The notes under the pieces: generated by a model | Told to the model about the DNA's origin: nothing | What the model saw: only the letters and a program-made list of their open reading frames with translations | The model's database searches: none | Assembly (NCBI RefSeq): GCF_900167455.1 | Contig: NZ_FUWJ01000001.1 | Coordinates: forward strand, 1,550,001-1,614,000 | From: Enhydrobacter aerosaccus | Lineage (GTDB): Bacteria > Pseudomonadota > Alphaproteobacteria > Reyranellales > Reyranellaceae | DNA: 64,000 nt | Direction of reading: 5' to 3' | Program-made: the position numbers and the translations under genes | In this document: positions 9,436-19,816 of the stretch, one piece after another | Layout of the letters: each line of letters opens with the position of its first letter | Numbering within the stretch: position 1 is the stretch's first letter

Positions 9436-10034
9436 GCTTTTTCGTGCTCCAATAGGCGCGCAACGTAACGCGCGAGCATATCCACCTCAAGGTTGACCCG
9501 CTGACCGACCTTCGCCTGTCCCAGCGTCGTCACCGCCTGCGTATGTGAAATTATATTGACGCCAAAACGGTCACCCGAAACCTGATTGACGGTAAGCGAG
9601 ATGCCGTCCACCGCGATCGAGCCCTTCGGCGCAACGAACCGCGCCAGATCGTGCGGCGCCTCGAAGATGAAGCGGACGCTGCCGCCTTCCGGCGTCATCG
9701 CCACGATCTTACCGACGCCATCGACGTGGCCATAGACAAGATGACCGCCAAGCTCGTCGCCGAGCTTCAATGACAGTTCGAGGTTGATCCGCGTCCCGAC
9801 CTGCCAGTCGCCAAGGTGCGTCTTGTCGAGCGTCTCGCCGGATGCTTCGACCGTAAACCGATCCGCTCCCTTCTCGATCACCGTCAGACAGCAGCCCGAA
9901 CAGGCGATCGAGGCGCCGATGGGAACTGGCGCAAGGTCGTGCCGGGTGCGGATGACGAAACGGCGGTCGCCCGTCGCGCCGCCGGGGGCGACGGCCGCGA
10001 TCTCGCCGATGTCGCTGACAATGCCTGTGAACAT
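9432..10034 (-). CDS. ribE: Riboflavin synthase alpha chain
   Basis: Dismutates two lumazine molecules to riboflavin and the aminouracil. The 200-residue product has the tandem lumazine-binding barrels: the first starts MFTGIVSDIGEI with SIACSGCCLTVIEKG, the second contains GSIAVDGISLTVNQVSGDRF and NIISHTQAVTTLGQ. Start at the ATG 10034 is unambiguous from MFTGIV. It lies 9 bp after ribD and overlaps ribB(X) by four bases. (Called ribC in some nomenclatures.). Confidence 0.96.
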   Translation of the reverse strand: MFTGIVSDIGEIAAVAPGGATGDRRFVIRTRHDLAPVPIGASIACSGCCLTVIEKGADRFTVEASGETLDKTHLGDWQVGTRINLELSLKLGDELGGHLVYGHVDGVGKIVAMTPEGGSVRFIFEAPHDLARFVAPKGSIAVDGISLTVNQVSGDRFGVNIISHTQAVTTLGQAKVGQRVNLEVDMLARYVARLLEHEKA

Positions 10035-10043
10035 CGCTGCTAC

Positions 10044-11126
10044 TTAAGCCCCTCTTCGCCAGGTTTCCACTGTGTCCGGTCCCACCGTCCCGGCCGACAC
10101 AAGCGAGAACCGGGCCGCGGAACCCAACCTTGCGATGCCCAGATCGGCAACCGCAGAGCGGCTGTCGGCCCCGAGCAGAAGTCCCGCCCTGAAGGCCCAA
10201 ATCCCGTCGATCAGATCGGCTTTGAGGAAGCCGGCCGCAACCTCACCGCCCCCCTCCACCAACACGCGCGTCAGGCCGCGACGGCCCAATTCATGCGCGG
10301 CGACGGCGATATCGACGTATCCCTCGGGTCCTGCCGGCAGTTCAATCACCTCGACGCCGCAGTCTCGCAACCCCTCGCGGGCCGGCAAAGGCGCGGCGGG
10401 CGTGCAAATCACCCACACCGGGGTTTTTCGGGCGCTCCGCGCCAGCTTCGACAGGGGCGACAGACGCGCCTTGGAGTCGAGGACGATGCGTATGGGCGAA
10501 TAGACGCCGAGTCCGGGCAAGCGGCAGGTCAATTCGGGGTCGTCGATTGCAGCCGTCCCCGCCCCGACCAGGATGGCATCGTGCGTCGCGCGCAGCCGTT
10601 GACCAAGGGCGCGCGCCGCGTCGCCGGTGATCCATTTGCTCTCGCCCGATCGGGTCGCAATACGACCATCGAGGGTCGAAGCGATCTTGAGATTGAACAG
10701 CGGCCGGCCGGCCTGGACCCGCATCAGGAATCCGGCATTGATCTCCGCCGCTTCCCGCGAACCCTCACCCACCTCGACAGCGATACCTGCCTGCGCCAGG
10801 CGGGCGTGGCCACGGCCGCTGACACGCGGGTCAGGATCCTCGAGGGCAGACACGACGCGAGCGACCCCTGCCTGCACGAGCGCGTCTGCGCAGGGTGGCG
10901 TCCTGCCGTGATGCGAGCACGGTTCCAGGGTGACGTAGGCCGTCGCCCCCCGGGCCGCTTCTCCTGCCTGGGCGAGCGCTTCTGTTTCCGCGTGAGGACG
11001 GCCGCCATCGCGCGTCCGCCCGCGCCCGACGACGATACCGCCGCGAATGATGACGCATCCCACGGCTGGATTGGGCCACGTGCGCCCCAAGGACCGGCGC
11101 GCCAGCGCGAGCGCCGCGCGCATCAT
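10044..11126 (-). CDS. ribD: Bifunctional diaminohydroxyphosphoribosylaminopyrimidine deaminase / reductase RibD
   Basis: Catalyses the second and third steps of riboflavin synthesis. The N-terminal deaminase domain (about residues 1-145) shows HAETEAL and PCSHHGRTPPC, the zinc site; the C-terminal NADPH-dependent reductase domain contains KIASTLDGRIAT, ESKWITG and LVEGGGEVAAGFL. I chose the ATG at 11126 (360 residues), four bases after the nrdR stop with an AAGGA-like site inside the nrdR end; an in-frame extension to 11216 would lie within nrdR. nrdR-ribD is a common order in this class. Confidence 0.95.
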   Translation of the reverse strand: MMRAALALARRSLGRTWPNPAVGCVIIRGGIVVGRGRTRDGGRPHAETEALAQAGEAARGATAYVTLEPCSHHGRTPPCADALVQAGVARVVSALEDPDPRVSGRGHARLAQAGIAVEVGEGSREAAEINAGFLMRVQAGRPLFNLKIASTLDGRIATRSGESKWITGDAARALGQRLRATHDAILVGAGTAAIDDPELTCRLPGLGVYSPIRIVLDSKARLSPLSKLARSARKTPVWVICTPAAPLPAREGLRDCGVEVIELPAGPEGYVDIAVAAHELGRRGLTRVLVEGGGEVAAGFLKADLIDGIWAFRAGLLLGADSRSAVADLGIARLGSAARFSLVSAGTVGPDTVETWRRGA

Positions 11127-11130
11127 GGCA

Positions 11131-11595
11131 TCAGTCCTTGAAGTTCGTGTCGGCGAGATCGGAGATGAACTCCTCGAAGTCCTTGGCCTCGCGGAAATTG
11201 CGGTAGACCGAGGCAAAACGCACGTAAGCCACCGGATCGAGCGCCCGCAGCGCGTCCATCACCAGTTCGCCGATCTGCGTCGAGGGAATCTCGCTCTCGC
11301 CCGAGCTTTCGAGGCGTCGCACGATGCCGTTGACCACACGCTCCACACGTTCCGGGTCGACGGGTCGCTTGCGGCAGGCCACCGAGATCGATCGGGCAAG
11401 CTTGTCGCGATCGAAGGCAACGCGCTGACCGTTTTTCTTGACGACCGTCAGCTCGCGCAACTGCACGCGCTCGAATGTCGTGAAGCGCGACCCGCATGAC
11501 GGGCAGTAGCGCCGCCGGCGGATGGCTGCATTGTCGTCGGTCGGTCGCGAGTCCTTAACCTGGGTGTCCTCGTGACCGCAGAATGGACAGCGCAT
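11131..11595 (-). CDS. nrdR: Transcriptional repressor NrdR
   Basis: Zinc-finger/ATP-cone repressor of ribonucleotide reductase genes, 154 residues. The N-terminal finger [18 protein letters not shown] with [14 protein letters not shown] supplies the four zinc cysteines; the ATP-cone begins [19 protein letters not shown] and ends in the [19 protein letters not shown] segment. It lies 33 bp downstream of glyA and immediately before ribD. No NrdR box was recognised by eye around it. Confidence 0.97.
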   Translation of the reverse strand: MRCPFCGHEDTQVKDSRPTDDNAAIRRRRYCPSCGSRFTTFERVQLRELTVVKKNGQRVAFDRDKLARSISVACRKRPVDPERVERVVNGIVRRLESSGESEIPSTQIGELVMDALRALDPVAYVRFASVYRNFREAKDFEEFISDLADTNFKD

Positions 11596-11628
11596 TCAGT
11601 CCCCCTGTTTTGTGTCGTTGGCGCTATG

Positions 11629-12936
11629 TCAGTCGCGGTAGATCGGGAAGCGGGCGCAAAGCTCGCGGACCTTGCCGCGAACCTGCGCCTCGACCTGGGC
11701 GTCTCCTTCCGGGCCGTTCTTGGCGATGCCGTCGAGCACGTCGGCAATCAAGTGACCGATCTGGCGGAACTCGGCGACACCGAAGCCCCGCGTCGTGCCG
11801 GCAGGCGACCCCAGACGCACGCCGGATGTGATCGTGTACTTCTCCGGATCGCCCGGGATGCTGTTCTTGTTGACGGTGATACCGGCGCGATCGAGCACTT
11901 TCTCCGCCGCCACCCCGGTTGCCTTCTTCGGCCGCAGATCGACCAGCATCACGTGGCTGTCGGTTCCCCCGGAGACGATCTTGAGGCCGCGCTCCGCCAA
12001 GGCAGAAGCCAGCGCCCGCGCATTGTCGATCGTGCGCTGGGCGTAGGCCTTGAACTCCGGTCGCAGTGCCTCGCCAAAAGCCACCGCCTTGGCCGCGATG
12101 ATGTGCATCAGCGGCCCGCCCTGCAGGCCCGGAAACACCGCCGAATTGATCTTCTTGCCGATCTCGGGATCGGTCGAGAGGACCATGCCGCCGCGCGGAC
12201 CACGCAGAGTCTTATGGGTGGTCGTCGTGACGACATGGGCGTGCGGCAGCGGGCTCGGGTAGACGCCGCCCGCGACCAGGCCGGCATAATGCGCCATATC
12301 GACCATGAAGTAGGCGCCGATCTCGTCGGCAACCCGGCGGAACCGAGCCCAGTCGATCTGGCGCGAATAGGCGGACGCCCCGGCGATGATCAGCTTCGGC
12401 CGGTCGCGGCGCGCGATCTCTTCCATCTGCTCATAGTCGATCAGGTGCGTATCGGGCTTCACGCCGTAGGACAGGACCTTGAACCACTTGCCCGATTGGT
12501 TTGCCGGTGAGCCATGCGTAAGGTGTCCGCCTTGGTCCAGCGACATGCCGAGGAAGGTGTCGCCCGGCTTCAACAGCGCCATGAACACGGCTTGATTTGC
12601 CTGGGCGCCCGAATGCGGCTGCACGTTGGCAAAGGCGCAGTCGAACAGTTTGCAGGCGCGGTCGATTGCCAACTGCTCCGACTTGTCGACCTCCTCGCAG
12701 CCCCCGTAATAGCGGCGGCCCGGATAACCTTCGGCGTACTTGTTGGTCAGCACCGAGCCGGCCGCCTCGAGCACCGCGCGGGATACGATGTTCTCCGACG
12801 CAATCAACTCGATCTGGCCACGCTGCCGGTCCAGTTCACCCTTCACGGTTGCAAACACGGCCGGATCGGCCTCGGCAAGGGTCTGAGTGAACATCGGCTG
12901 CGAGGCGCTCTCTATCTTGGAGGCAGCTTGGCTCAT
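11629..12936 (-). CDS. glyA: Serine hydroxymethyltransferase
   Basis: PLP enzyme that interconverts serine and glycine and loads one-carbon units on tetrahydrofolate. The 435-residue product has [40 protein letters not shown], and the PLP lysine in [13 protein letters not shown]; the C-terminal [10 protein letters not shown] and [20 protein letters not shown] are also normal. The ATG at 12936 was chosen ([11 protein letters not shown]); an in-frame ATG at 12975 would overlap rpiB. It is separated from rpiB by a single base, so the two are surely cotranscribed; rpiB-glyA-nrdR is a well-known alphaproteobacterial order. Confidence 0.97.
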   Translation of the reverse strand: MSQAASKIESASQPMFTQTLAEADPAVFATVKGELDRQRGQIELIASENIVSRAVLEAAGSVLTNKYAEGYPGRRYYGGCEEVDKSEQLAIDRACKLFDCAFANVQPHSGAQANQAVFMALLKPGDTFLGMSLDQGGHLTHGSPANQSGKWFKVLSYGVKPDTHLIDYEQMEEIARRDRPKLIIAGASAYSRQIDWARFRRVADEIGAYFMVDMAHYAGLVAGGVYPSPLPHAHVVTTTTHKTLRGPRGGMVLSTDPEIGKKINSAVFPGLQGGPLMHIIAAKAVAFGEALRPEFKAYAQRTIDNARALASALAERGLKIVSGGTDSHVMLVDLRPKKATGVAAEKVLDRAGITVNKNSIPGDPEKYTITSGVRLGSPAGTTRGFGVAEFRQIGHLIADVLDGIAKNGPEGDAQVEAQVRGKVRELCARFPIYRD

Positions 12937-12937
12937 G

Positions 12938-13381
12938 TCACATTTCCTTCGAAAGCTTGGCGACGCGGGCGGCATGTCGGCCGCCCTCGAATGGAGTCGA
13001 GAGAAATACCTTCAGCGCCTCGCGTGCCGTCTCGACGTCGATCAACCGTTGGCCGAACGCCACGACATTCGCGTCATTGTGCTCTCGGGAGAGACGGGCA
13101 GACACGACATCATGCGCGAGAGCTGCGCGAACCTTGGGGTTGCGGTTGGCGGCAATGGAGATGCCGATGCCGCTGCCACAGACCAATACCCCTCGCGATG
13201 CCTTGCCTGAAGCGATGGCCTCGGCCATGGCTTGGCCGAAATCGGGGTAATCCACCGAAGAATTGGAATTTGTGCCAAGATCAAGCACGTCGTGACCGGC
13301 TGCCTCCAGGTCACGCTTGAGAACTTCCTTCAGGTCGAAGCCGGCATGATCCGACGCGACGGCAATCGTGGCCGCAGCCAT
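12938..13381 (-). CDS. rpiB: Ribose-5-phosphate isomerase B
   Basis: Interconverts ribose 5-phosphate and ribulose 5-phosphate. The 147-residue LacAB/RpiB-family protein has [16 protein letters not shown] at the N-terminus, the active-site [16 protein letters not shown] with catalytic Cys, and [15 protein letters not shown]. It is the first gene of the long minus-strand operon; the upstream 114 bp to the liv terminator should contain the operon promoter, but no convincing boxes were identified. Confidence 0.95.
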   Translation of the reverse strand: MAAATIAVASDHAGFDLKEVLKRDLEAAGHDVLDLGTNSNSSVDYPDFGQAMAEAIASGKASRGVLVCGSGIGISIAANRNPKVRAALAHDVVSARLSREHNDANVVAFGQRLIDVETAREALKVFLSTPFEGGRHAARVAKLSKEM

Positions 13382-13493
13382 CCTCTAAACAATCCCCTCT
13401 AGCTGTAGAGTCCCGGATACCATATCCGGCGCAGCCATGTCACGGGTCCCCCAAAATCGTGGGAATGCCCCTACAAGACGTTGATTCGCAAGT

Positions 13494-13523
13494 AAAAAGG
13501 CCCGGCGCTAGCACCGGGCCTTT
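13494..13523 (-). terminator. Rho-independent terminator after livK
   Basis: A 10-bp perfect stem AAAGGCCCGG (13496-13505) with CCGGGCCTTT (13514-13523) around an eight-base loop. Read on the minus strand it is followed by a run of five T (the A run at 13494-13498), 17 bp after the livK stop, so it closes the liv operon. Confidence 0.92.
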
Positions 13524-13540
13524 GTTGCAGTCTCGGCCCG

Positions 13541-14653
13541 CTACTTGCTGCTGGGCTGGGCCTTGCCGTCCTTCCAGACATAGATGTCATAGACGGGATT
13601 CTTGATGTCGCCCTTCTGGTCGAAGGCAAGAGGTCCGACAGCTGAATCGTAGGTCTGGCTCCGCAGCGCCGCCGCGACAGCTGCCGGATCGGTCGACTTC
13701 GCCTTGTTGGCTGCCTGCGCCCACGCCTTGACGGCAGCGTAGCTGAACAGGGTGTAGCCTTCCGGGTTGTACTTGGCGTCGCGGAACTTCTTCACGAGGT
13801 CAGCATTCTTGGGATCGTCTTCCGCCTTCGGCGGGAATGACATCAGCACACCGTTCGTCGCCGCACCGCCCAACTGATAGAATTCGGCGGTCTCCAGCGC
13901 ATCGAAGCCCACCATCTTCGTCGGCAGTCCCTGCTCCTTGGCCTGCTTGATGATGAGCGCGGCGGCGGTGTGGTACCCGCCGAGGACGATCATGTCGATC
14001 TTCTCGCGCTTCATCTTGTTGATGAGGGCCGTGAAGTCCTTGTCCGTGTCATTGTAGGCCTCGTACATCACCTCACGCATGCCGCCTTTGTTCAGGGCCT
14101 TCTTGGTCTCGTCGGCAACGCCCTTGCCGTACGGTGACTTGTCCTGAAGGATCGCGACCCGCGCCTTGGGATAGTGCTTCAGCAGGTAGTTTCCGACCGT
14201 CGTGCCCTGCACGTCGTCACGGCCGCATGTGCGGAAGACTGTCGTATTGCCCTTGGCAAGGGCATCATCGGTCAGTTTGGGATTGGTCGAGGCCGGCGTG
14301 ATCTGCAGGATCTTGCCTTCCTTGTAGATATCCGAAGCCGGGATCGATGAGCCGGAGCAGAAGTGGCCGGCCACGAACACAGCCTTGTCCGACACCATCT
14401 TGTTGGCCACCGCCGTGGCCTGCTTGGGATCGCAGGCGTCGTCGCCGATCAGCAACTCGAGCTTCTGCCCGTTCACACCGCCTGCCGCATTGATTTCCTG
14501 GACCGCCATCTCGGCGCCCCGCTTCATCTGTTCACCGAACGCAGCATACTGGCCTGTCATCGGCCCGGCCGAACCGATCTTGATCTGCGCGAAAGCCGGC
14601 ACCGCCATCATGGCGATGGCTGCTGCGGCCGCCGCGCCGTAAATCCTCTTCAT
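13541..14653 (-). CDS. livK: Branched-chain amino acid ABC transporter substrate-binding protein
   Basis: Periplasmic binding protein of the HAAT family. Residues 1-22 form a Sec signal peptide with a cleavage site at AFA/QIK; the mature part opens IKIGSAGPMTGQYAAFGEQM, the usual Leu/Ile/Val-binding start, and contains FVAGHFCSGSSIPASDIY and ILQDKSPYGKGVADE. At 370 residues it has normal length. It is the last gene of the liv operon, 51 bp after the DUF6867-like gene, and is followed by a strong terminator. The exact ligand among branched-chain or other amino acids cannot be read from sequence. Confidence 0.95.
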   Translation of the reverse strand: MKRIYGAAAAAAIAMMAVPAFAQIKIGSAGPMTGQYAAFGEQMKRGAEMAVQEINAAGGVNGQKLELLIGDDACDPKQATAVANKMVSDKAVFVAGHFCSGSSIPASDIYKEGKILQITPASTNPKLTDDALAKGNTTVFRTCGRDDVQGTTVGNYLLKHYPKARVAILQDKSPYGKGVADETKKALNKGGMREVMYEAYNDTDKDFTALINKMKREKIDMIVLGGYHTAAALIIKQAKEQGLPTKMVGFDALETAEFYQLGGAATNGVLMSFPPKAEDDPKNADLVKKFRDAKYNPEGYTLFSYAAVKAWAQAANKAKSTDPAAVAAALRSQTYDSAVGPLAFDQKGDIKNPVYDIYVWKDGKAQPSSK

Positions 14654-14704
14654 GCCAGTCTCCCTTGTGAAAGCCTCTCCACGGACGTGGAACGAAAAAG
14701 CAGC

Positions 14705-15067
14705 TTAGTGCCGCTCCTCCCAGCCCAGCAAGCCTTTGCGCCTGTAGAGCCACGGATACTGTCGAATCATCTGCCGCGTGCGAGTCAGACGATACGCAAA
14801 CGCGGCAATCATCAATTGGATCAGCCACCCCAGCGCGAATCCTCCCACAGACCACAACTCGCCGTCGGCCAGGGCATAGTCGAGAAATCTCAGACCGGCC
14901 GACAGGAGGGCCGTATAGAAAATGATCCGATTCCACTTGCGCCAGGCTATCGCCACCGCATGACCGGCGGCGAACGAAGCCGGGCCCACCAGGACGACGT
15001 TGAACAGGATGACGTTGAAAAGCGTGTCGCCCAGCCAGTCGAAGCAAAAGGTGTCCACCGGACTCAC
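14705..15067 (-). CDS. DUF6867-like small membrane protein in the liv operon
   Basis: A 120-residue protein with about three hydrophobic segments (for example FNVILFNVVLVGPASFAAG and FALGWLIQLMIAAFAYRL) and a basic C-terminal tail (RRKGLLGWEERH). It starts with GTG at 15067 that overlaps the livF stop as GTGA, so it is translationally coupled to the ABC transporter. I recall this family (DUF6867) as a conserved extra gene of alphaproteobacterial liv clusters; no function is established. It could be an accessory subunit or a stability factor for the permease, but that is inference from position only. Confidence 0.8.
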   Translation of the reverse strand: MSPVDTFCFDWLGDTLFNVILFNVVLVGPASFAAGHAVAIAWRKWNRIIFYTALLSAGLRFLDYALADGELWSVGGFALGWLIQLMIAAFAYRLTRTRQMIRQYPWLYRRKGLLGWEERH

Positions 15068-15795
15068 GCGTGGCCGCCTTCCAGATAGGCCGAGCGAACG
15101 TCGGCATTGGCCAACAATTCCCGTCCGGTGCCGCTCAAGCGAACCCGTCCATTGACCAGTACGTAGCCGCGGGTTGCGAGCCGCAGGGCATGATACGCGT
15201 TCTGCTCGACCAGGAAGATGGTGACCCCCTCTTCGCGAGCGATTCGCCCGATGGCGTCGAAGATCTGCTGGACGATCAACGGTGCAAGGCCGAGAGACGG
15301 CTCGTCGAGCAACAGCAGCCGAGGCCGACTCATCAGAGCCCGCCCGATCGCCAGCATTTGCTGTTCACCGCCGGAGAGCGTGCCACCGCGCTGTTCGCGC
15401 CGCTCCGCGAGCCTGGGAAACATGGCGAACACCCGATCGATGTCCTGCTGGAAATGGGCCGGGTCGGAGATCGTGGCACCCATCTGAAGGTTCTCGAACA
15501 CGCTCATGCGCGGAAAGATGCGGCGCCCTTCCGGCACCTGCGCCACGCCACGACGCACGATCTGATGAGTCGGCAGATGCCCGATTTCCTCGCCATCCAG
15601 CTTGATGGAACCGGAGCGTGCTCGGGGGCTTCCGCAGATCGTCATCAGCAGAGTCGACTTCCCTGCCCCGTTCGCTCCGATCAGGGTCACGATCTCGCCT
15701 TTTGCCACGTCGAGATCGACACCATGCAGAGCCTGGATGGCGCCGTAGAACGTCGCGACGTCGCGCACCTCGAGGATAGGTTGCTGCTCAGCCAT
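15064..15795 (-). CDS. livF: Branched-chain amino acid ABC transporter ATP-binding protein LivF
   Basis: Cytosolic ATPase subunit, 243 residues. Walker A GANGAGKST, the family-specific LPTHQIVRRGVAQVPEGRRI, signature LSGGEQQMLAIGRALM and Walker B LLLLDEPSLGLAP are present. The ATG at 15795 begins MAEQQPILEVRDVATFYG and overlaps the end of livG by eight bases; in-frame upstream codons to 15906 lie inside livG and are not used. Pairs with LivG in the HAAT transporter. Confidence 0.96.
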   Translation of the reverse strand: MAEQQPILEVRDVATFYGAIQALHGVDLDVAKGEIVTLIGANGAGKSTLLMTICGSPRARSGSIKLDGEEIGHLPTHQIVRRGVAQVPEGRRIFPRMSVFENLQMGATISDPAHFQQDIDRVFAMFPRLAERREQRGGTLSGGEQQMLAIGRALMSRPRLLLLDEPSLGLAPLIVQQIFDAIGRIAREEGVTIFLVEQNAYHALRLATRGYVLVNGRVRLSGTGRELLANADVRSAYLEGGHA

Positions 15796-16600
15796 CGGTC
15801 CCGCCGTCGTCGGTCCCGAGATAGGCGCGGATGACAGCCGGGTCGCGCTGCACCTCATCGGGTGGACCTTCCGCGATCTTGCGGCCGTAATCGAGCACGA
15901 CGACATGGTCGGAGATCTTCATCACCACGCTCATATCGTGTTCGATCAGCAGCACGCCGACGCCATCCTGATTCCGGATCGACAAGAGCAGCTCGTTGAG
16001 CGCCGCCGATTCCCGCGGGTTGAGCCCGGCGGCCGGTTCATCCAGGCAGAGCAACCGCGGCTCGGTGCACATTGCCCGCGCGATCTCAAGTCGACGCTGG
16101 GCGCCATAAGGCAATTCGCCCGCCGGCCTATCGGCATCATCCACCAGGCCGATCCGCTGGAGCCAAAGGCGCGCCAACTCGATCGCTTCGATCTCCGCGT
16201 CGCGATAGCGCTTCAAGCCCAGCAACCCGAAGATGCTCATGCCCGAGGCTCGCATGAGCTTGTTGTGCTGGGCGACCATGAGATTCTCGAGCACCGTCAT
16301 TCCTGGGAACAAGCGGATGTTCTGGAAGGTTCGTGCCACCTTCGCCTGCTGCCCTATCTCGTGTCCGAGCATACGCTCCAGCAGATACTCACGGTCGCCA
16401 CGCAACGTCAGTCGTCCGGAACTCGGCTTGTAAAAGCCAGTGATGCAATTGAAGACCGTTGTCTTGCCGGCACCATTGGGACCAATGATGGCCGTGATTT
16501 CCCGAGGCTGGGCCTTGAACGAAACGTCGTCGACCGCCAGCAGTCCGCCGAAGCGCATCGTGAGATGTTCCACGTCAATCAGAGGCACGTCGGCCCTCAT
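15788..16600 (-). CDS. livG: Branched-chain amino acid ABC transporter ATP-binding protein LivG
   Basis: Second ATPase subunit, 270 residues. Walker A GPNGAGKTTVFNCITGFY, the LivG-type insertion KVARTFQNIRLFPGMTVLEN, and Walker B RLLCLDEPAAGLNPRES followed by LLIEHDMSVVMKISDHVVVL. The signature region reads LPYGAQRRLEIARAM, the usual LivG variant of LSGGQ. The ATG at 16600 overlaps the livM stop as ATGA. Cotranscribed with the rest of the liv operon. Confidence 0.96.
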   Translation of the reverse strand: MRADVPLIDVEHLTMRFGGLLAVDDVSFKAQPREITAIIGPNGAGKTTVFNCITGFYKPSSGRLTLRGDREYLLERMLGHEIGQQAKVARTFQNIRLFPGMTVLENLMVAQHNKLMRASGMSIFGLLGLKRYRDAEIEAIELARLWLQRIGLVDDADRPAGELPYGAQRRLEIARAMCTEPRLLCLDEPAAGLNPRESAALNELLLSIRNQDGVGVLLIEHDMSVVMKISDHVVVLDYGRKIAEGPPDEVQRDPAVIRAYLGTDDGGTDG

Positions 16601-18018
16601 CAACGGCCTCCGGGCGGCGCCGCGCGCAGCCGCACGGACGGCTCGCGATGAGCGATCAGACCGCGCGGCCGGAATACCATGATCAAGACCATGGCGAGAC
16701 CGAACGCGAGCATTCGGTAGCTCCCGAGATCGCGAAACCATTCGGGTAGGCCAATCAGAAGAACGGCAGCAAGCACCACCCCGATCTGGCTCCCCATGCC
16801 GCCCAGCACGACGATCGCCAGGATGATCGCCGACTCGATGAAGACGAAGCTTTCTGGACTGATGAAGCGCTGCTTGGCGGCAAAGAAAGAGCCTGCGAAC
16901 CCCGCAAACATGGCGCCAATGGCGAAAGCGGTCAGCTTGGTGTTGGTGGGATTGATGCCGAGCGCGCGGCAGGCAATCTCATCCTCGCGCAGCGCCTCCC
17001 AGGCACGACCGACAGGCAGGCGTCGCATCCGCAGGGCAAACAGGTTGGTGACCAGCGCGAGGCCCAGGATGATGTAGTAAAGAAAGACCAGCCGCTGTGT
17101 GCCATCGAATGGAATGCCGGTCATCTGCGAGAACGTAATCTTGCCCGGTGGGGCATTCTCGGCAAAGACCGCCCCGAGCAGGGTCGGCCCAGGAATACTG
17201 CCGATCCCCGCCGGACCATTGGTAAGATCGACCCAGTTGATCAGCACCAACCGGATGATCTCGCCAAACCCGAGGGTCACGATTGCAAGATAGTCGCCAC
17301 GCAACCGCAAGACCGGGAAACCCAGGACCATGCCGAAGGTCGCCGCCAACGCACCGGCGATCGGCAGCACAGCCCAGAACCCCAAGCCATATTGCGTGCT
17401 CAAAAGCGCATAAGAGTATGCGCCGACGGCGTAGAAGGCGACGTAGCCAAGATCGAGCAGCCCTGCGAGCCCGACAACGATGTTGAGGCCCCATCCCAGC
17501 ATTACGTACGTCAGGATCAGCACGCCGAGATCCATCGTCTTCTGGTCGGCGAAGGGCATGAGCGGCATCACGACTGCGACCGCGAGCAGGATCCATCCAA
17601 ACCATCTGGCTCCAGCACGGGTCGCGCTTTGGCCGCGCGACGACTGCCGGGCCTGCAGGAAAGCGCGGTTGGCGGAGGGCCACAGCGTACGAGCGATGAT
17701 CAGAAGCCCGGCCAGCCCGACAAACCAGTGTAGGAAGGCGGAAGGCAACTTTGCCGGACCTGCGCCGACAATGCCCAACACCGCGCCCAGAATGAGCGCG
17801 GGCCAGCGCTGTCCTTCGGCGGCCAGAGACAGGCCGAGCCGCCCGACGAAGATCGCCACCACGGCAACGGCAAGGTCCGCGAACTGGTAATCAAAGCTGA
17901 GGCCCTTTGTCGAACCAATATCGACCGTGCGGAAGCCGACGATGAAGAAGCCGAGTGCGGCAGCGACGAACGCGGTAAGAGCCGCGTCTTTCAGGAGGGC
18001 GGGCAGACGCGGACCCAT
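16600..18018 (-). CDS. livM: Branched-chain amino acid ABC transporter permease LivM
   Basis: Inner-membrane permease of 472 residues with about 10 helices. Typical LivM segments are [40 protein letters not shown] and [20 protein letters not shown] (the EAA-like coupling loop). The N-terminal 130 residues form an extra hydrophobic region with several helices, as in longer LivM proteins. The start ATG at 18018 lies 2 bp after the livH stop. Confidence 0.95.
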   Translation of the reverse strand: MGPRLPALLKDAALTAFVAAALGFFIVGFRTVDIGSTKGLSFDYQFADLAVAVVAIFVGRLGLSLAAEGQRWPALILGAVLGIVGAGPAKLPSAFLHWFVGLAGLLIIARTLWPSANRAFLQARQSSRGQSATRAGARWFGWILLAVAVVMPLMPFADQKTMDLGVLILTYVMLGWGLNIVVGLAGLLDLGYVAFYAVGAYSYALLSTQYGLGFWAVLPIAGALAATFGMVLGFPVLRLRGDYLAIVTLGFGEIIRLVLINWVDLTNGPAGIGSIPGPTLLGAVFAENAPPGKITFSQMTGIPFDGTQRLVFLYYIILGLALVTNLFALRMRRLPVGRAWEALREDEIACRALGINPTNTKLTAFAIGAMFAGFAGSFFAAKQRFISPESFVFIESAIILAIVVLGGMGSQIGVVLAAVLLIGLPEWFRDLGSYRMLAFGLAMVLIMVFRPRGLIAHREPSVRLRAAPPGGR

Positions 18019-18020
18019 GA

Positions 18021-18935
<915 letters not shown>

Positions 18936-19023
18936 CCGCTTGCCTACCCCCTCCCTGCGTTCTACGACGCGATTATCAGTTGGACGCCAGTGTAACGCGG
19001 AGAGCGCCCACAGGGAGGAGAAA

Positions 19024-19800
19024 ATGGACAATCTCAAGATGATCCGTGTGCAAATCGCGGACCATGTTGCCCTCGTGACCATGGATAACCCGCCGGTGAA
19101 TGCCCAGAACGCGGCATTCCAGGACGAAATGATCCATGTCTTCGACCGCCTTTCGGATATTGACGAGGTCCGGGTCGCCGTCCTTACCGGGCGCGGGAAA
19201 TGCTTCTGTGCCGGCGTCGACATCAGGGCTCGGGCCGGTCAACAGCGCGGGCCCGGCGACGCATGGCAGGGTATGCGCTACGCCCGGGAATGCTTCCACG
19301 CGATCCTGGAATGCCGCAAGCCAGTAATCGCGGCCATCAACGGTCCGGCCCTCGGCGCCGGGCTGGCCGTTGCGGCCTCCTGCGACATACTTGTGGCCGG
19401 CGAGAGCGCATCCGTCGGCTTGCCGGAAATCGACGTCGGTCTCATGGGCGGTGGTCGCCACGCCATGCGGCTCTTCGGTCATTCCCGTGCGCGCCGCATG
19501 ATGCTGACCGGCTACCGTGTTTCCGGGGCCGAGCTCTATCGGCTCGGCGTCGTCGAAGCCTGCGTGCCCGACGACAAACTCCTGGATACGGCAATGGACC
19601 TGGCGCGCCAGATCGCCGCCAAGAGCCCGATCGCCAGCATCACCGCCAAGCATGCCCTCAACACGATCGAGGAAATGACCCTGCGCGATGGCTACCGGTT
19701 CGAGCAGAACATGACCGTAAGCCTCCAGGCGACGGAAGATTCGAAGGAGGCGATGCGTGCCTTCATCGAGAAGCGTAAACCCGTGTTCAAAGGACGTTGA
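19024..19800 (+). CDS. Enoyl-CoA hydratase/isomerase family protein
   Basis: Crotonase-fold protein, 258 residues, preceded by a good GGGAGGAGAA ribosome site. Oxyanion-hole segments are GKCFCAGVDIRARAG and INGPALGAGLAVAASCDILV; the SVGLPEIDVGLMGGGRHAMR stretch resembles carnitinyl- or cyclohexenyl-type crotonases with a Gly-rich loop after the catalytic position. The second catalytic acid expected near PEIDVGL is present as Glu, so hydratase activity is plausible. Substrate unknown. It is the first gene of the plus-strand operon leading to the flavoprotein and the selenoprotein, with a 16-bp gap downstream. Confidence 0.88.
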   Translation: MDNLKMIRVQIADHVALVTMDNPPVNAQNAAFQDEMIHVFDRLSDIDEVRVAVLTGRGKCFCAGVDIRARAGQQRGPGDAWQGMRYARECFHAILECRKPVIAAINGPALGAGLAVAASCDILVAGESASVGLPEIDVGLMGGGRHAMRLFGHSRARRMMLTGYRVSGAELYRLGVVEACVPDDKLLDTAMDLARQIAAKSPIASITAKHALNTIEEMTLRDGYRFEQNMTVSLQATEDSKEAMRAFIEKRKPVFKGR

Positions 19801-19816
19801 GTGCTATAGTTCGGTA

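Noticed and set aside
8284..13381. FMN riboswitch in the rib operon
   Set aside because: Genes are separated by 0-33 bp or overlap; there is no leader long enough to hold an RFN element.
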